Numbered from the stretch's first letter, positions 34,811 through 44,767 are shown. The stretch is 64,000 nucleotides of DNA from Bacteroidota bacterium (GCA_024278975.1 JAJRSD010000017.1:1-64000), one strand, 5' to 3'. Numbers and translations: made by a program. The notes: a model not told the origin generated them from the letters alone.

Positions 34811-35125
34811 ATGGTTAATAAATCAATTATAGACACCGCCCTAAAATACATTACACTTATTCCAAAAGATTTAGATGTAAAAAAAGCTTATCTGTTTGGC
34901 TCGCATGCAAAGGGTTTAGAAACGGAAGATAGTGATATTGATATTGCAATTATAATTGGGAATATGACAGATTTTTTTTCTACTCAAATGCAATTAATGC
35001 GTATTCGGAGGGAAGTTGATTTAAGGATTGAGCCACATCCTATCGGAGAATCAGATTTTACAGTTCTAAATCCTTTTGCTAATGAAATCCAAAAATTGGG
35101 TGTTGAACTTAATTTTGACAGATAG
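34811..35125 (+). CDS. MNT-type nucleotidyltransferase domain protein
   Basis: This 104-residue protein has the minimal nucleotidyltransferase core: YLFGSHAKG (GS motif, residues 27-35), then ETEDSDIDIAIII with the paired aspartates, and a third acidic position near VDLRIEP. Many MNT proteins are the antidote half of HEPN-MNT toxin-antitoxin pairs and AMPylate the HEPN toxin. No HEPN gene lies beside it here; the neighbours are the two halves of an ABC transporter. It is therefore an orphan that separates genes that normally adjoin. Function is uncertain. Confidence 0.75.
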   Translation: MVNKSIIDTALKYITLIPKDLDVKKAYLFGSHAKGLETEDSDIDIAIIIGNMTDFFSTQMQLMRIRREVDLRIEPHPIGESDFTVLNPFANEIQKLGVELNFDR

Positions 35126-35211
35126 ATTGTTATATTGAGCGAAGGCGAAACATATTTTATAGTTAGACTGTCGACAACTACGCTCAGAATGAAAAAAGAA
35201 ATAAACGTGCA

Positions 35212-38200
35212 ATGACGCGATTTCAATACATATTAAAAACATTCGCACACTACATAAAAGCGAATTTATTGGTTGCAGTGGGAGTTGTAATTAGTACCAT
35301 GGTTTTAACCGGTTCGCTGATAATTGGCGATTCGGTACGTTACAGTTTAGAGCAGGCAACGTTCTACAGGCTGGGCGAAACCACACATCTTGTTTCGGTT
35401 ACCGAACGTTATTTCCGGCAGGAAATGGCTGACGAAATAGAAGCCGATAATCGTGAAATTAAAGCAACACCGATTCTGCTTTTGGAAGGAATTGCAGTTT
35501 CAGGCGGCGGTCAGCAGCGAGTAAATAAAGTGCAGGTAATTGGTGTGAACTCTGATTTTGTAGAAATTGCAAAATCGAATCTGTTTGCCAAACTCGAAAA
35601 TAACGAAATAGCAATTAGCAAGAATCTTGCTGAACGTTTGCAGGTTTCGGAAGGCGATAATATTCTGGTTCGCATAAAAAAGGCAAGTTTAATTCCGATG
35701 AATGCTCCCTTTGTTTCGGCTGAAGAGACAAGCGTTTCATTGCGTGCAACTGTGAAAAATGTAGTTTCAAAAAAGGAGCTGGGACGGTTTAGTCTGAAAA
35801 ATTCGCAGACAGCACCCTATAATATTTTTCTTTCAATAGAGCGGTTAAATCGATTAATGGAGTTTAAAGGCAAGGCGAATAAATTGCTTATTTCTACTCA
35901 GTTAGATAATAGTATTGTTGAAAAGTCGGTTAAAAATTGCCTGACACCGGAAGATGCAGGTTTGGTAATCAATGATATTGAATCGACCAACGAAATTGAA
36001 ATTTCCACGGAGCGTGTTTTTCTTGAAGATAAAATTTCTAAAGCATTAAAAAAGTTACCCGGTGCTGAGCCGATTCTCTCTTATTTTGTTAATGAAATTG
36101 GAAGGTTGAAAGTCGGAAGTCGGAAGTCGGAAGCAGAGAAAAAAGTTCAAAGTTCAAAGTTCAAAGTTCAAAGTACAACCATTCCATATTCATTTGTTTC
36201 GTCGGTGGAAGATAGATTTTTAGCTGAAAACGAAATCATTTTAAACAGTTGGGCGGCTGACGATTTAAATGCAAAACCGGGTGATAAAATCACGTTGAAA
36301 TATCTGGAAATTGGTCCGCTCCGTAAACTGGTTGACAAGGAGTCGGAATTTATTTTAAAGGAAGTTATTCCGATGGATTCCAGATGGAGCGACCCAACTC
36401 GTGTTCCGCATCTGCCGGGACTTTCAGATGCTGGTCATTGTCGCGAGTGGGATACCGGAGTTCCAATTGATTTGGATGCCATCCGTGATAAAGACGAAAA
36501 ATACTGGGACGATTACAAGGGAACGCCGAAAGCTTTTGTCTCGCTTAACAAGGCTTTGGAAATGTGGGCGAACCGATTTGGAAATTACACGGCAGTTCGG
36601 TTTCCGGCAGATTCGTTCGATAAAGAAAAATACAATCAGTTATTTGCTTTAGAGATTAATCCGGCAGATTTGGGAATGACGATTGAGCCAATTCGAAAAC
36701 AGGGAATTCACGCAGCGCAGAACGGAACCGATTTTAGTGGTCTTTTTATTGGTATGAGTTTTTTTATTTTAATTGCCTCTATCGTGTTAACATCGCTTCT
36801 GTTCAGACTAAATCTCGAAACTCGTTCTGCACAAGTTGGGCTACTTTCCGCTTTGGGATTTCAGCAAAAACAGGTACGTAGTTTTTATCTTATTGAGGGT
36901 CTGATAATTTCATTTGTGGGTGGAATAATCGGTGTAATCGTTTCGCTGTTTTACACTCAATTTGTATTTAAAATACTCAATTCCCTTTGGTTCGATATAG
37001 TGAGAACGAATGTGTTGGAGGTAAAAATATTACCAATAACTTTGTTTGCAGGGTTGATAATTAGCCTGATTGTTTCGCTATTGGCAATATCTGTTTCGGT
37101 TAGAAGATTTCAAAACAGAAAGGCGATTGACCTACAAAATACGCTGCATTCGAACAGTAGGAAATGGAGTAAACTAATTCGTAATTCACTTCTCTATCTA
37201 TCGCTAACAATTTCAATAGCTATTTTTATAAAACAAATTTTCTTTGCTGAACAGATAAATCCGGCACTTTTCTTTTTAACAGGTGGCTTATTACTTTTTG
37301 GCTTGCTTCTGTTATTTCAAAAAACTTTGGTAAAGCTGGAATCGCACGAAAAGTCGGAAATCAGACTGGGAAAATTGGCGATGCTCAATTTAACCCGAAA
37401 TAAAAGTCGCTCGTTAACTGTTGTAATTTTGTTTGCTCTCGGAACATTTTTGGTTGTTTCAACAGGTTCGAATAAATTGGATCTGTTTGCCAACGCGCAA
37501 GAAAAATCGAGTGGAACCGGTGGTTTTCTGTTTTTTGCCGAAACTACAATGCCGGTTTTGTTCGATATTAATAATAGAGAAAAGCGCGACGAAGAGGGTA
37601 TTTACGAAAATTTTGAAGTTGTTCAGTTACGAAAAATTGAGGGCGACGATGCCAGTTGTTTGAACTTAAACCGTATTTCGCAGCCTGCAATTTTAGGTGT
37701 TGACCCCGGGAAATTACACGAGCGATTTTCGTTTGCTGTCAGGTTAAAAGAGTTGGGCAAATCTGACCCATGGCAGGTTTTAAACGATAAATTCGATGAT
37801 GGAACAATTCCGGCAATTGCCGACCAAACTGTAATTCAATGGGGACTTGGAAAAAAAGTTGGCGATATTCTTTTTTATCAAAATGAACTTGGCGACACGC
37901 TTAGATTAAAATTAATTGCTGGTACTACACCTTCAATATTTCAGGGATTTATTATTATTTCGAATAAGAATTTCCTTGAAAATTATCCAACAAGCAGTGG
38001 TGCAAATTTATTCCTAATTGATGGTAAACCGGAAAATTCCAATAAAATAGGAGAAGAGTTACAATCTGTTTTCCGCGATTATGGCTGGGAAATGGAATCA
38101 ACGGCAAAACGTTTGGTCGAGTTTTACTCGGTAACTAATACTTATCTCTCAATTTTCCTTGCGCTCGGGGCACTGGGATTAATTCTCGGAACAATTGGTC

Positions 38201-38523
38201 TGGCAGTTATTCTCGCCCGTACAATTTTAGAGCGTCGCCGCGAAATTGCAGTTATGCAGGCAGTTGGATTTGCAACTCAATCTATTTTCTTTATCCTGAT
38301 AAAAGAGTACCTTTTTTTACTTTTTGCAGGAGTTTTAATAGGTTTTGTAACAGCCGTTGTCGCTACACTTCCGGCATTCCTGTCTTCCAATTCCGATGCT
38401 TCATTTTCGACAGTTGCAATTGTTGTTGCACTTATTCTTGTAAATGGATTTCTTTGGATTGTTGGGTTGAGTTGGTTTTCGCTCCGTAAGAAAACTTTGG
38501 TTGCCGGACTGAAAGTATTGTAA
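35212..38523 (+). CDS. FtsX-like ABC transporter permease, large
   Basis: This 1103-residue protein has an N-terminal helix (LLVAVGVVISTMVLTGSLII), a large periplasmic region (about 50-510), three to four helices (about 515-630), two more helices near 655-700, a further N-in helix (SLTVVILFALGTFLVVSTG), another periplasmic region and three final helices with an FtsX domain (LGLILGTIGLAVILARTILE, RREIAVMQAVGF). This is a duplicated FtsX layout as in LolCE/MacB-type exporters, and it pairs with the ATPase at 34070. An unusual basic stretch of about 25 residues (near 298-322) is encoded by two 7-bp tandem arrays at 36110-36177 and looks like an in-frame insertion. Confidence 0.88.
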   Translation: MTRFQYILKTFAHYIKANLLVAVGVVISTMVLTGSLIIGDSVRYSLEQATFYRLGETTHLVSVTERYFRQEMADEIEADNREIKATPILLLEGIAVSGGGQQRVNKVQVIGVNSDFVEIAKSNLFAKLENNEIAISKNLAERLQVSEGDNILVRIKKASLIPMNAPFVSAEETSVSLRATVKNVVSKKELGRFSLKNSQTAPYNIFLSIERLNRLMEFKGKANKLLISTQLDNSIVEKSVKNCLTPEDAGLVINDIESTNEIEISTERVFLEDKISKALKKLPGAEPILSYFVNEIGRLKVGSRKSEAEKKVQSSKFKVQSTTIPYSFVSSVEDRFLAENEIILNSWAADDLNAKPGDKITLKYLEIGPLRKLVDKESEFILKEVIPMDSRWSDPTRVPHLPGLSDAGHCREWDTGVPIDLDAIRDKDEKYWDDYKGTPKAFVSLNKALEMWANRFGNYTAVRFPADSFDKEKYNQLFALEINPADLGMTIEPIRKQGIHAAQNGTDFSGLFIGMSFFILIASIVLTSLLFRLNLETRSAQVGLLSALGFQQKQVRSFYLIEGLIISFVGGIIGVIVSLFYTQFVFKILNSLWFDIVRTNVLEVKILPITLFAGLIISLIVSLLAISVSVRRFQNRKAIDLQNTLHSNSRKWSKLIRNSLLYLSLTISIAIFIKQIFFAEQINPALFFLTGGLLLFGLLLLFQKTLVKLESHEKSEIRLGKLAMLNLTRNKSRSLTVVILFALGTFLVVSTGSNKLDLFANAQEKSSGTGGFLFFAETTMPVLFDINNREKRDEEGIYENFEVVQLRKIEGDDASCLNLNRISQPAILGVDPGKLHERFSFAVRLKELGKSDPWQVLNDKFDDGTIPAIADQTVIQWGLGKKVGDILFYQNELGDTLRLKLIAGTTPSIFQGFIIISNKNFLENYPTSSGANLFLIDGKPENSNKIGEELQSVFRDYGWEMESTAKRLVEFYSVTNTYLSIFLALGALGLILGTIGLAVILARTILERRREIAVMQAVGFATQSIFFILIKEYLFLLFAGVLIGFVTAVVATLPAFLSSNSDASFSTVAIVVALILVNGFLWIVGLSWFSLRKKTLVAGLKVL
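36110..36177. repeat. Two 7-bp tandem arrays inside the permease gene
   Basis: AAGTCGG x3 at 36110-36130 and AAGTTCA x4 at 36143-36170, plus an imperfect AAGTACA. Copy number change by one unit would shift the frame of the ABC permease. Confidence 0.8.
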
Positions 38524-38630
38524 GTAAAAAAAGGGGCATCTAAAAAATTCACAACAATCTACTGATATACAAACCATTACATTCAGGAAGTAAATATTTG
38601 GGTAGAATTGCGGATATTCATCAACAATAC

Positions 38631-40175
38631 CTATTCCCAATAATCAGCGATAACTGATTTCATCTCCGGGAATTTTTCATCGCTGTCGCCCACCTCTTTT
38701 TTCAGAGCGAGCAGCTCTTTTTTCATCTCCGAAATTATTGCAGAATATTCGGGGTTATTGTAATTATTCTTTAGTTCGTGAGGGTCTTTTTCTAAATCGT
38801 AAAATTCCCAAGCGGGTGTTGTATTTTCGCGATGTGCTCTCGGCATATTCAAATGTTGCCCGTAAAAAAATGCCAGTTTATATCTTTCGTTTCTGATTCC
38901 AAAATGCCCCGGGCGATTGGTTTGGTGCAGCCAATAACGATAATACATCGACTTGCGCCACCCTTTCGGCGTGTTCCCTTTCAGGTTTTCGCGGAAGCTT
39001 TCGCCTTGAATAAATTTGGGTTTTTCGATGTTGGCATAATCAGCAAACAGTGCTGCAAAATCAATATTCAAAATTATATCGTCGATACGCGAACCACCTT
39101 TAATCTCTTTGGGATAGCGAATTACAAATGGCATCCGTAGCGACTCTTCATAAATTAACCGTTTATCAAAAAAACCATGTTCTCCCAAAAAGTAACCCTG
39201 GTCGGCGGTATAAATTACAATTGTGTTGTCGGCAATTCCCTCTGCTTCGAGATAATCGAGCAGTCGCCCAATATTATCGTCGATGGCAGCACCGCTTCGT
39301 ATAAAATCTTTCACCAGTTTCTGGTATGTTTTTTTACGCTGTGCAATACTGTCTAATCCATCAACAGAAAAAGGTAACTCGGGATATTTAGCCCAGAATT
39401 TAGGGTTTCTGGTATTTTCGAGATACCGCTCTTTCAGCGCATCCAATGTTTGTCCCGAGAATGTTCGTCCGGTTGTTTCTGCTCCAAAATCGTATAACGA
39501 TTCCGGCACCGGTATTTCAACACCTTCAAGTAAATCTTTGTAACGGTCAGGAAAATCAAATGGTTCGTGTGTTGCTTTAAAATGACACATCATTAAAAAT
39601 GGCTTGGTTTTATCGCGGCTTTTTAGCCAGTCGATTGTTAGTCCGGCAATAACATCGGTAGAAAAACCTTTATGTTCTACTCCACCTCCGTAATAATCTT
39701 CCCAGTTATCTGCTGTTTTCAGTACCGGATTCCAATATCTTCCCTGCCCCGGCAAAACATTATAATAATCGAATCCGGATGGTTCCTTTTTCAGATGCCA
39801 TTTCCCGACTATTGCCGTTTGATATCCGTTTTTCTGAAACACTTTTGCAATGTTCATACTATCGGGTTCCATGGCTTCTGATAATGTATAAATGCCATTT
39901 CGGTGGCTGTACTGACCGGTTAATATTGTTGCGCGGCTGGGTGTGCAGATAGAATTTGTACAGAAGCAATTATCCAAAACGGCACCTTCTTCTGCCAATC
40001 TGCCGATATTGGGTGTATGAACAATATCTTTTAAAATTCCGCCATAAATTCCCCATGCCTGAGAAGTGTGGTCGTCGCTTAAAATAAAAAGGATGTTTGG
40101 TTTTGGCGCTTCTGTTTTTTGCGTGCAACCTTGTATAACGAGTAGTGCAAAAAACAGTAATAGGATATTTCTCAT
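38631..40175 (-). CDS. Sulfatase (formylglycine-dependent), lipoprotein
   Basis: The ATG at 40173-40175 gives a lipoprotein leader (MRNILLLFFALLVIQGC); the longer reading to 40202 adds nine residues. The alkaline-phosphatase-superfamily sulfatase domain shows the metal site ILSDDHTSQAWG, the formylglycine motif C77-T-P-S-R81, VGKWHL and the late TADQGYFLGEHGF. The cysteine would need conversion by a sulfatase-maturing enzyme, which is not in this window. It probably removes sulfate esters from a glycan at the cell surface or in the periplasm. It is one of three sulfatases within 14 kb, all on the minus strand. Confidence 0.92.
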   Translation of the reverse strand: MRNILLLFFALLVIQGCTQKTEAPKPNILFILSDDHTSQAWGIYGGILKDIVHTPNIGRLAEEGAVLDNCFCTNSICTPSRATILTGQYSHRNGIYTLSEAMEPDSMNIAKVFQKNGYQTAIVGKWHLKKEPSGFDYYNVLPGQGRYWNPVLKTADNWEDYYGGGVEHKGFSTDVIAGLTIDWLKSRDKTKPFLMMCHFKATHEPFDFPDRYKDLLEGVEIPVPESLYDFGAETTGRTFSGQTLDALKERYLENTRNPKFWAKYPELPFSVDGLDSIAQRKKTYQKLVKDFIRSGAAIDDNIGRLLDYLEAEGIADNTIVIYTADQGYFLGEHGFFDKRLIYEESLRMPFVIRYPKEIKGGSRIDDIILNIDFAALFADYANIEKPKFIQGESFRENLKGNTPKGWRKSMYYRYWLHQTNRPGHFGIRNERYKLAFFYGQHLNMPRAHRENTTPAWEFYDLEKDPHELKNNYNNPEYSAIISEMKKELLALKKEVGDSDEKFPEMKSVIADYWE

Positions 40176-40507
40176 TTTATTAATTATTCTCGTGATATTC
40201 ATCTTTATTGTTGAGGTTTCGAAAATACCGATTATTATTGAGAATAATAATGCTCGTAGATTCGTAAATGTCCAGCTCTGTCTTATTTTTTTTCAAAATA
40301 AATTATTTTTTTCTTAAATCAAATTCTTGAAAGCTATTAAAAAAAAGCAGGTCTTACAAAGAGGCTAAGAAACGGAGTCATATAAATCCCTATATCTTTA
40401 CATAATTGTCAACATTTTAATCTTTAGAAATTTATCCCTAATTATTAGGATCTTTGCCATTTCCCAAGCACTTTGCTTTCACTGTGCCTTTTAACTGCAC
40501 AATTTTA
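40176..40507. other. AT-rich intergenic region between sulfatase and helicase genes
   Basis: About 330 bp without a convincing ORF. No clear hairpin terminator, tRNA or repeat seen. This is one edge of the AT-rich island that carries the helicase-nuclease gene. Confidence 0.4.
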
Positions 40508-43500
40508 TTAAGCACTAATGGCTTCAATAGTTTCTTTTAACACGTTTGGGTAAGTTGCATCAACCTTTTTAGTCTCATTCTCAATTATATTAATATTGTC
40601 GGTAAATGCTAAACTTACATTCAATTTATTGTCAAGAAATACAATTCTATTATTCTCAATATTTTGAATAAATTTAACTAATTGGTTTGTTTCACTTTTT
40701 GGATTTCTCCACCAATTTGTACTCCATATTCTATGGAAAACAAAACCATACTCTTCTAGAATCTTTTGTCTGTGCATGTCATATAAATATGCTTCTTGGC
40801 TTGAATGGTAAGCAGCACCATCACATTCTATGGCAATCTTAGGGACTCCTTTAATTTTCGAATCATAAACTAAGTCAATTCTAAAACCGGCAAATTGTAA
40901 TTGAGGAATTATTTTTGATTCATCAAAGTGGTCTGTTAAAGCTTGATATACTTCTTCTTCAAATGGAGACTCAAGATCACTATTTAATATATCAATTTTT
41001 GAATTTTGAGTAGTATTTTCTGATAATGCATTTAGTACAGCTAATCGTTGTTCCTTATCTTCATCACTAACGGCTTTACAATATGCTAAATAAGCAAAGA
41101 AAACAGCACGTCTATTATTTGAACCTTCGATTAACAAATGCTCTTTATAATTGAGAAGAACCTCTTCAGGAATAGATGTACAGACATAAATCTTATATTT
41201 TGCTCTGGTAATGATAACGTTTAATAATTTGTATCCTTTTTGATGATTTATTGAGCCAAATCGTTGTGAGAATTTACCATCCTTATTTTTTCCATAGGTT
41301 GTTGTTAGGATTATTACATCTCGTTCATCTCCTTGAATATTTTCCAGATTCTTAACAAATAATCCATTCTCTTCGAGTTCTAATATCTTTTCGTTAAACT
41401 TTGAATAACTATCAAACTTGCGTCTTTCATTGATTTTACTTAAAATAAGATTTCGTTGGTGAATATTAAATGTCGCAATGCCAATTGTTGGATATTTACC
41501 ATTTGGCAAACGACTAATATTATTCTCAATTATAGATAAAACGGTTTCTGCTTCAACCTCATTTGTATGATCGGAATAAGTACCATCTACCTGAATATAT
41601 TTAATTGGAGTATATTCAAAGCTATTTGGTAATGGTTTCAATCTTTGATTATAAAAAGCATAATTTGAAAAGTCTATAAGATAAGGATGTCTAGATCTAT
41701 AATGAAAATCTAAATGTTTCTTTTCAAAGCTTAACTCTGAAGCAAAATCGAGAACTGATTCACATGACAATAAAATATTATCTCTATCAACTGCAATTTC
41801 TTCCTCTTCCTCTTCATCAGAATCATCCACATCATCAATTGACCCATCAAATATTTTACTGAAATAATTAGAAGGAGGCATTTGATGTTCATCACCAGCA
41901 ATTATAATTTGTTTCCCTTTTAACAAGGCAGGTAAATTATCTTCTAATTTTAATTGACTTGCTTCATCAAACATTACAATATCAAAATATTGATTTCTTT
42001 CTTTAAATAGATTACTACAAACATCAGGCGTTGTTAAAATAATTGGGAAAAAGGTTGTAAAAAAATCAATATCATATTTAACTATTTGTCTAAGGGATAG
42101 TCTTTGATACCTATTACTTTTCCTTTTATTATATAAATTCTCAACTGATAAATTATGGTCTCTGTTGTTAAATACTTTTGTTGCACTAATTTGTTTTGAG
42201 AACCAATACTCACGAATATACTTTAATTGTTTCTCATCAAAATTTGACAATGTATTATTTAATTCTTTATAATCTTTATCATCTCTTGGTAAATCTATAT
42301 TTGCAGAATTAACAAGCAAGGAATCTAAATAGTGGATAAGGAAAACTTTCTGCCAATTTCTTTTTTTCTTTAGCTGATTGATAATATTCCTATTCTGCAC
42401 TGAAAGAGAATTGTCATATTGAATCCATTTGAACTCATGTAAAAAAAGATCATTTTCATGATTAAAGAAAATATTATATGAATTTAAAATAGTTTTTATG
42501 TCTCTTAATATTGATTTGAAATTGCTTTTATCAATCGTTTGTTTAATCCAATTATCATTTTCAATCTGTTTACTAAGATTTAAACAATGATTTAAAATTG
42601 CTTTTTGGTCACTTAAAGTTTTCCTCTTTGATTTTGAGAATAATGAAGCCATTTTATATGATATACCATTTGTTTTCTGTAAATCAAAAAAGTCAGAATT
42701 ACCTCTATAGGTATTTAATATCAATTCTATTTTAGACTGTCCCCCTTCAAAATCATCCATATAACTTTGAAAGTTTTCCTTGATATTTTGTTCAATTATA
42801 AAAGGATTGCCACCAACTAATTTCGAAGAATTCAAAAATGAATATTCTCTATTTGATTTGTAATCATTATAAAGGTCATTACCTTCCCTGATTAGTTCGA
42901 GAAAGCTATTTAGTTCCGTTAAATCATATTTAAAATAATCTTTCTCAATTTCAATCTTATATTTTTCTTTGTTACTTTTTTGTTCGGACAACAACCAGCC
43001 GATAATATTAGTCCAATTTTTATCTCCAAGAAGATTTTCTCCTATTTTTAGATGTTTTCTATTAATCGAATTAATAAGTGATTTTGCATTGTTAATACTA
43101 CTATTTAATTGCGATTTAGAATATGTTGTTCTAACCTGAACGTTTTCAATTCTATCTCTTACTGAATTAACAACATTTCGTCTGCCTGTCTTCTGTACTT
43201 CTGTTATTTGTACATTCAAATTTGAAAGTCCCTTTTTATCAAGAGCTTCTTTTAAAACATTTAAGGCAGTTATTTTCTCACATACAACAATTGTTTTTTT
43301 CTTATTTTCTAAAGCATTAATCAAAATTGCTGTTAAAGACTGGCTTTTCCCTGTGCCAGGAGGACCTTGAATTAAAATATTACGTGTATTTTTCAAGGAA
43401 TTTAGAATGCTTTGTTGTGAAGGATCAGTTTCTACAGATGATATTGCTTGAAAAGAATGTTCTTCCATTTCTCCAAGATCAATTGGGGATTCTTCCATGC

Positions 43501-44317
43501 CAAGCAGATTTTCATAGTCATCAATAATATTCTGTTTTTGCACTTCAAAAATTGAAAATAATCCACTAAAATCAATAAATGAGTTGTTAGATGTCGATAA
43601 TAATTCTTCGTATTTATTTTTATTTGAGATTGATTTAATATTTCCTATGTTCTGTTTAAATGTTTCACGTATATTAGTTGATGCTATACTTTTAACTGTG
43701 TTTATTAAATTAACACAAATATCTAACAACTCTTCCTTGTCTATTAAACCATCATCCAATAATTCAGGGGATATAGGAGTTACTCTTACTCCCGAATCAC
43801 TTTGCAGATGATTAATAAGAACTTCATTTATATAGGTAGGATCGTCTTCGTTTCTTTGAATAATCCAAGTATTAAGCTCTTTCGTTCTTACTATTTTCAA
43901 TGACCAAATTAGAATTGGAGCAACTGTAAGTTTGTTATCTGAACGGTCTTTTCTAACAAGCAATGGAAACCCAAATCCAAATGTGTTTATTCCTTTTTCC
44001 GATTCAATTGTATCAGTTTGATTGATTAAATTTTCAAATGACTTTGTGATTTTATTCAGTTGAACCTTTTTATCATCATTAAATGAATTCAAATCAATTA
44101 CATTGTCTTTCCAGCTAACTTTAAATTTTAAAGGCTGTTCTGACAAAAGTGCATTAACGAAATTTTGAGGTAGATTTTCATTTATATACGACAATCTTGT
44201 AAGATCAAATTTATATATTGAACGTGCTGGTATTGCATTTAAATGAACACCTCTTCTACTACCAACTTTTAGTCTATTTTGTAATTCAAGTAATAATTTA
44301 TCTGTTGTTTTTATCAT
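40508..44317 (-). CDS. SF1 helicase with C-terminal Vsr-like nuclease domain (DUF4011-helicase-Vsr type)
   Basis: This 1269-residue protein has a poorly conserved N-terminal region (1-300). SF1 helicase motifs follow: Walker A GPPGTGKSQS (about 316-325), DEASQLKLEDNLPAL (near 783), IAGDEHQMPPSNYF, HYRSRHPYL, NIQGDERDVIILTT and NVIITRAKYKIYV. A C-terminal PD-(D/E)xK domain of the Vsr/DUF559 type lies near 1110-1215 (GFRIDLVYDSK, IAIECDGAAYHSS, RIWSTNWW). This architecture is known from putative phage-defence loci. The gene is much more AT-rich than the flanking sulfatases and stands alone, consistent with horizontal acquisition. Antiphage function here is inference. Confidence 0.85.
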   Translation of the reverse strand: MIKTTDKLLLELQNRLKVGSRRGVHLNAIPARSIYKFDLTRLSYINENLPQNFVNALLSEQPLKFKVSWKDNVIDLNSFNDDKKVQLNKITKSFENLINQTDTIESEKGINTFGFGFPLLVRKDRSDNKLTVAPILIWSLKIVRTKELNTWIIQRNEDDPTYINEVLINHLQSDSGVRVTPISPELLDDGLIDKEELLDICVNLINTVKSIASTNIRETFKQNIGNIKSISNKNKYEELLSTSNNSFIDFSGLFSIFEVQKQNIIDDYENLLGMEESPIDLGEMEEHSFQAISSVETDPSQQSILNSLKNTRNILIQGPPGTGKSQSLTAILINALENKKKTIVVCEKITALNVLKEALDKKGLSNLNVQITEVQKTGRRNVVNSVRDRIENVQVRTTYSKSQLNSSINNAKSLINSINRKHLKIGENLLGDKNWTNIIGWLLSEQKSNKEKYKIEIEKDYFKYDLTELNSFLELIREGNDLYNDYKSNREYSFLNSSKLVGGNPFIIEQNIKENFQSYMDDFEGGQSKIELILNTYRGNSDFFDLQKTNGISYKMASLFSKSKRKTLSDQKAILNHCLNLSKQIENDNWIKQTIDKSNFKSILRDIKTILNSYNIFFNHENDLFLHEFKWIQYDNSLSVQNRNIINQLKKKRNWQKVFLIHYLDSLLVNSANIDLPRDDKDYKELNNTLSNFDEKQLKYIREYWFSKQISATKVFNNRDHNLSVENLYNKRKSNRYQRLSLRQIVKYDIDFFTTFFPIILTTPDVCSNLFKERNQYFDIVMFDEASQLKLEDNLPALLKGKQIIIAGDEHQMPPSNYFSKIFDGSIDDVDDSDEEEEEEIAVDRDNILLSCESVLDFASELSFEKKHLDFHYRSRHPYLIDFSNYAFYNQRLKPLPNSFEYTPIKYIQVDGTYSDHTNEVEAETVLSIIENNISRLPNGKYPTIGIATFNIHQRNLILSKINERRKFDSYSKFNEKILELEENGLFVKNLENIQGDERDVIILTTTYGKNKDGKFSQRFGSINHQKGYKLLNVIITRAKYKIYVCTSIPEEVLLNYKEHLLIEGSNNRRAVFFAYLAYCKAVSDEDKEQRLAVLNALSENTTQNSKIDILNSDLESPFEEEVYQALTDHFDESKIIPQLQFAGFRIDLVYDSKIKGVPKIAIECDGAAYHSSQEAYLYDMHRQKILEEYGFVFHRIWSTNWWRNPKSETNQLVKFIQNIENNRIVFLDNKLNVSLAFTDNINIIENETKKVDATYPNVLKETIEAISA

Positions 44318-44478
44318 GTTGTATACGTTTGAATGTAATGGTGAATTATTATGACAATTATTTTTTGTATCCCTTGTTTGAACTAAATGTTGGCTTCCAT
44401 AAGTTCGTTTTCTTTGGATTTGTATGTAGCTCTCTATCTCATCTTCTCTTTCAAAACAATTTCGTTTCTTTTCTTTTT

Positions 44479-44664
44479 TTATCTCTCCCTTAAAATAAAA
44501 GTGTTTTTTACAGTAGGATGCGGTATTCGAATATATTTCTTTCCTATCTCATTCTGTTTTGCTTTTCGTAGGTTACTTTCGGCTTCTGCTCTATGAACCG
44601 CCAAATTATCTGCCTTTACCCAGTTTTGGGAGATTCCTGTTTTTGTATTTATTTTTTGTGTCAT
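44479..44664 (-). CDS. Small basic protein of unknown function
   Basis: A 61-residue ORF (MTQKINTKTG, ending PTVKNTFILRER) rich in Lys, Arg, Asn and Ala. It has a plausible helix (NLAVHRAEAESNLRKAKQNE) and then a short strand-like end. It lies upstream of the helicase gene on the same strand, with a terminator-like hairpin at 44704-44743 just before it. No family recognised. It could be spurious, though amino acid composition looks protein-like. Confidence 0.4.
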   Translation of the reverse strand: MTQKINTKTGISQNWVKADNLAVHRAEAESNLRKAKQNEIGKKYIRIPHPTVKNTFILRER

Positions 44665-44703
44665 AATATCTGTTTTTTAATATCGAGATTGATAATTTCT
44701 TTT

Positions 44704-44743
44704 AAAAAAAAGGGCCCGGAATAAATCCCGGAGCCCCGGGCTT
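44704..44743 (-). terminator. Intrinsic terminator, minus strand
   Basis: On the minus strand a GC-rich hairpin (arms GGGCTCCGGGA and TCCGGGCCC, with one bulge and G-U pairs) is followed by a run of eight T. It ends the small two-gene unit 44768-45358. Confidence 0.65.
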
Positions 44744-44767
44744 ATGATGTTTTGTGTTTCAACCAAT

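Noticed and set aside
16011-36177. CRISPR arrays
   Set aside because: Repeats are either 7-bp tandems without spacers or palindromic units scattered singly; no regular repeat-spacer pattern or cas gene.
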